Positions 16,739-17,121 of a stretch of 17,121 nt of DNA are shown piece by piece. The position numbers and the translations under genes were made by a program. Source of the stretch: Rodentolepis nana (lineage: Eukaryota > Platyhelminthes > Cestoda > Cyclophyllidea > Hymenolepididae); the NCBI GenBank assembly GCA_900617975.1, contig UZAE01014047.1, positions 1-17,121 on the forward strand. The letters are read 5' to 3'. The notes beneath the pieces were generated by a model. That model searched no databases and was not told the DNA's origin. It worked only from the letters and a program-made list of their open reading frames with translations. Each line of letters begins with the position of its first letter. Position 1 is the first letter of the stretch.

Positions 16739-17121
16739 GGAGTATGCGATAGACTTGCCTCCACGTGGTGCACACTGGGCAACGTATACTCATACGGGGT
16801 CTATTAACTGGCAGTTGACTTCTGACTTCAAATAAAAGTCTATCAATCGGCAGTTGACTTCTCACTTCAAACTAAAGTCTATTACCTGGCAGTTGACTTC
16901 AAACTACCATGAGTAAGTCTATTAACTGGCAGTTGACTTCTGAGTTCAAACTATCATGACCCCAAGTCTATTAATCGGCAGTTGACTTCTGACTTCAATT
17001 ACCATGATCTATTAACTGGCAGTTGACTTCTCTATGTCATATTCGGTCAATTAATTGACAGTTGACTTGTGACTTCAAAAGACCATCACCCCACTCTATG
17101 TCATATTTGACTACTTCCACC
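16739..17121 (+). mobile_element. Short LINE-dependent retroelement (SINE-like), copy F, internally expanded, cut by the window end
   Basis: The head GGAGTATGCGATAGACTTGCC...CCACGTGGTGCACACTGGGCAACGTATACTCATACGG matches copy A closely. A unit that occurs once in the other copies is then repeated seven times in tandem. The normal body resumes at CATCACCCCACTCTATGTCATATTTGACTACTTCC up to the window edge. The pyrimidine-rich middle and 3' tail lie outside. The donor-like motif seen on the opposite strand of other copies is lost here, because ACTTAC has become ACTTGC. Confidence 0.88.
16799..17086 (+). repeat. Tandem repeat, seven ~40-bp units, inside copy F
   Basis: Units start at 16799, 16838, 16877, 16917, 16966, 17007 and 17046, giving steps of 39, 39, 40, 49, 41 and 39 bp. 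The shared core is CTATTAAYYGGCAGTTGAC followed by TTCTGACTTCAAAC. Units differ by a few substitutions and by the presence or absence of a CCATGA or TCATGACCCC suffix, so the array is not a recent perfect duplication. The last unit contains a perfect palindrome, GTCAATTAATTGAC (17046-17059). Confidence 0.9.

Noticed and set aside
1..17121. CRISPR arrays, tRNA or rRNA genes, and prokaryotic operons.
   Set aside because: No regularly spaced direct repeats with unique spacers, no cloverleaf with a T-loop, and no rRNA-like blocks were seen. The tandem array at 16799-17086 is contiguous and imperfect, with no spacers.

Overview
This window looks like AT-rich intergenic or intronic DNA from an arthropod nuclear genome. 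The evidence is a mariner (Tc1/mariner, DD34D) transposase end with its terminal inverted repeat, an arthropod-type non-LTR retrotransposon C-terminus, several copies of one short LINE-dependent retroelement, abundant microsatellites, one ambiguous base at 15261, and no operon structure or long host reading frame. No host protein-coding gene can be supported. Apart from the mariner and one chimeric frame, open stretches of about 60 to 90 codons on both strands are what chance gives at this base composition.

Layout. 1-458: the last 126 codons and right end of a mariner element whose left part lies outside the window. 459-1916: unassigned, with a (CA)10 tract. 1917-2489: an unusually long open frame (about 190 codons) that starts beside splice-acceptor-like tracts and runs into retroelement copy A (2228-2529). 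3891-4110: a diverged, head-truncated copy B on the minus strand. 4113-10572: mostly unassigned, with a perfect hairpin (4662-4693), (TA)16, (GA)8, a palindrome-centred MITE-like structure (7037-7110) and a C20 tract. 10573-10892: copy C (minus). 11036-11351: a weak terminal-exon candidate. 13151-13476: the 3' end of a LINE (minus), with about 70 readable codons, a short 3' UTR and a (TTTA)n tail. 13942-14070: a cluster of promoter-like motifs, including a perfect three-unit heat shock element. 14672-14978 and 15081-15387: copies D (minus) and E (plus), facing each other as an inverted pair. 16739-17121: copy F (plus), cut by the window end, with an internal ~40-bp unit amplified to seven tandem copies.

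How the parts fit. The short repeat family (about 300-320 bp; A to F) has a head of unknown origin, a pyrimidine-rich middle and a 3' end of about 65 bp that matches the 3' UTR and tail of the LINE at 13151-13476. Copies A, C and E are bracketed by 12-14 bp target-site duplications. This is the structure expected of a non-autonomous element mobilised by that LINE. No clear Pol III promoter boxes are visible, and T-runs interrupt the body, so calling it a SINE is provisional. In the antisense direction the family carries an AG acceptor-like tail and a GAG|GTAAGT donor-like head, so it resembles a ready-made cassette exon. The most distinctive features are this retroelement system, its LINE partner and the VNTR-like expansion in copy F.
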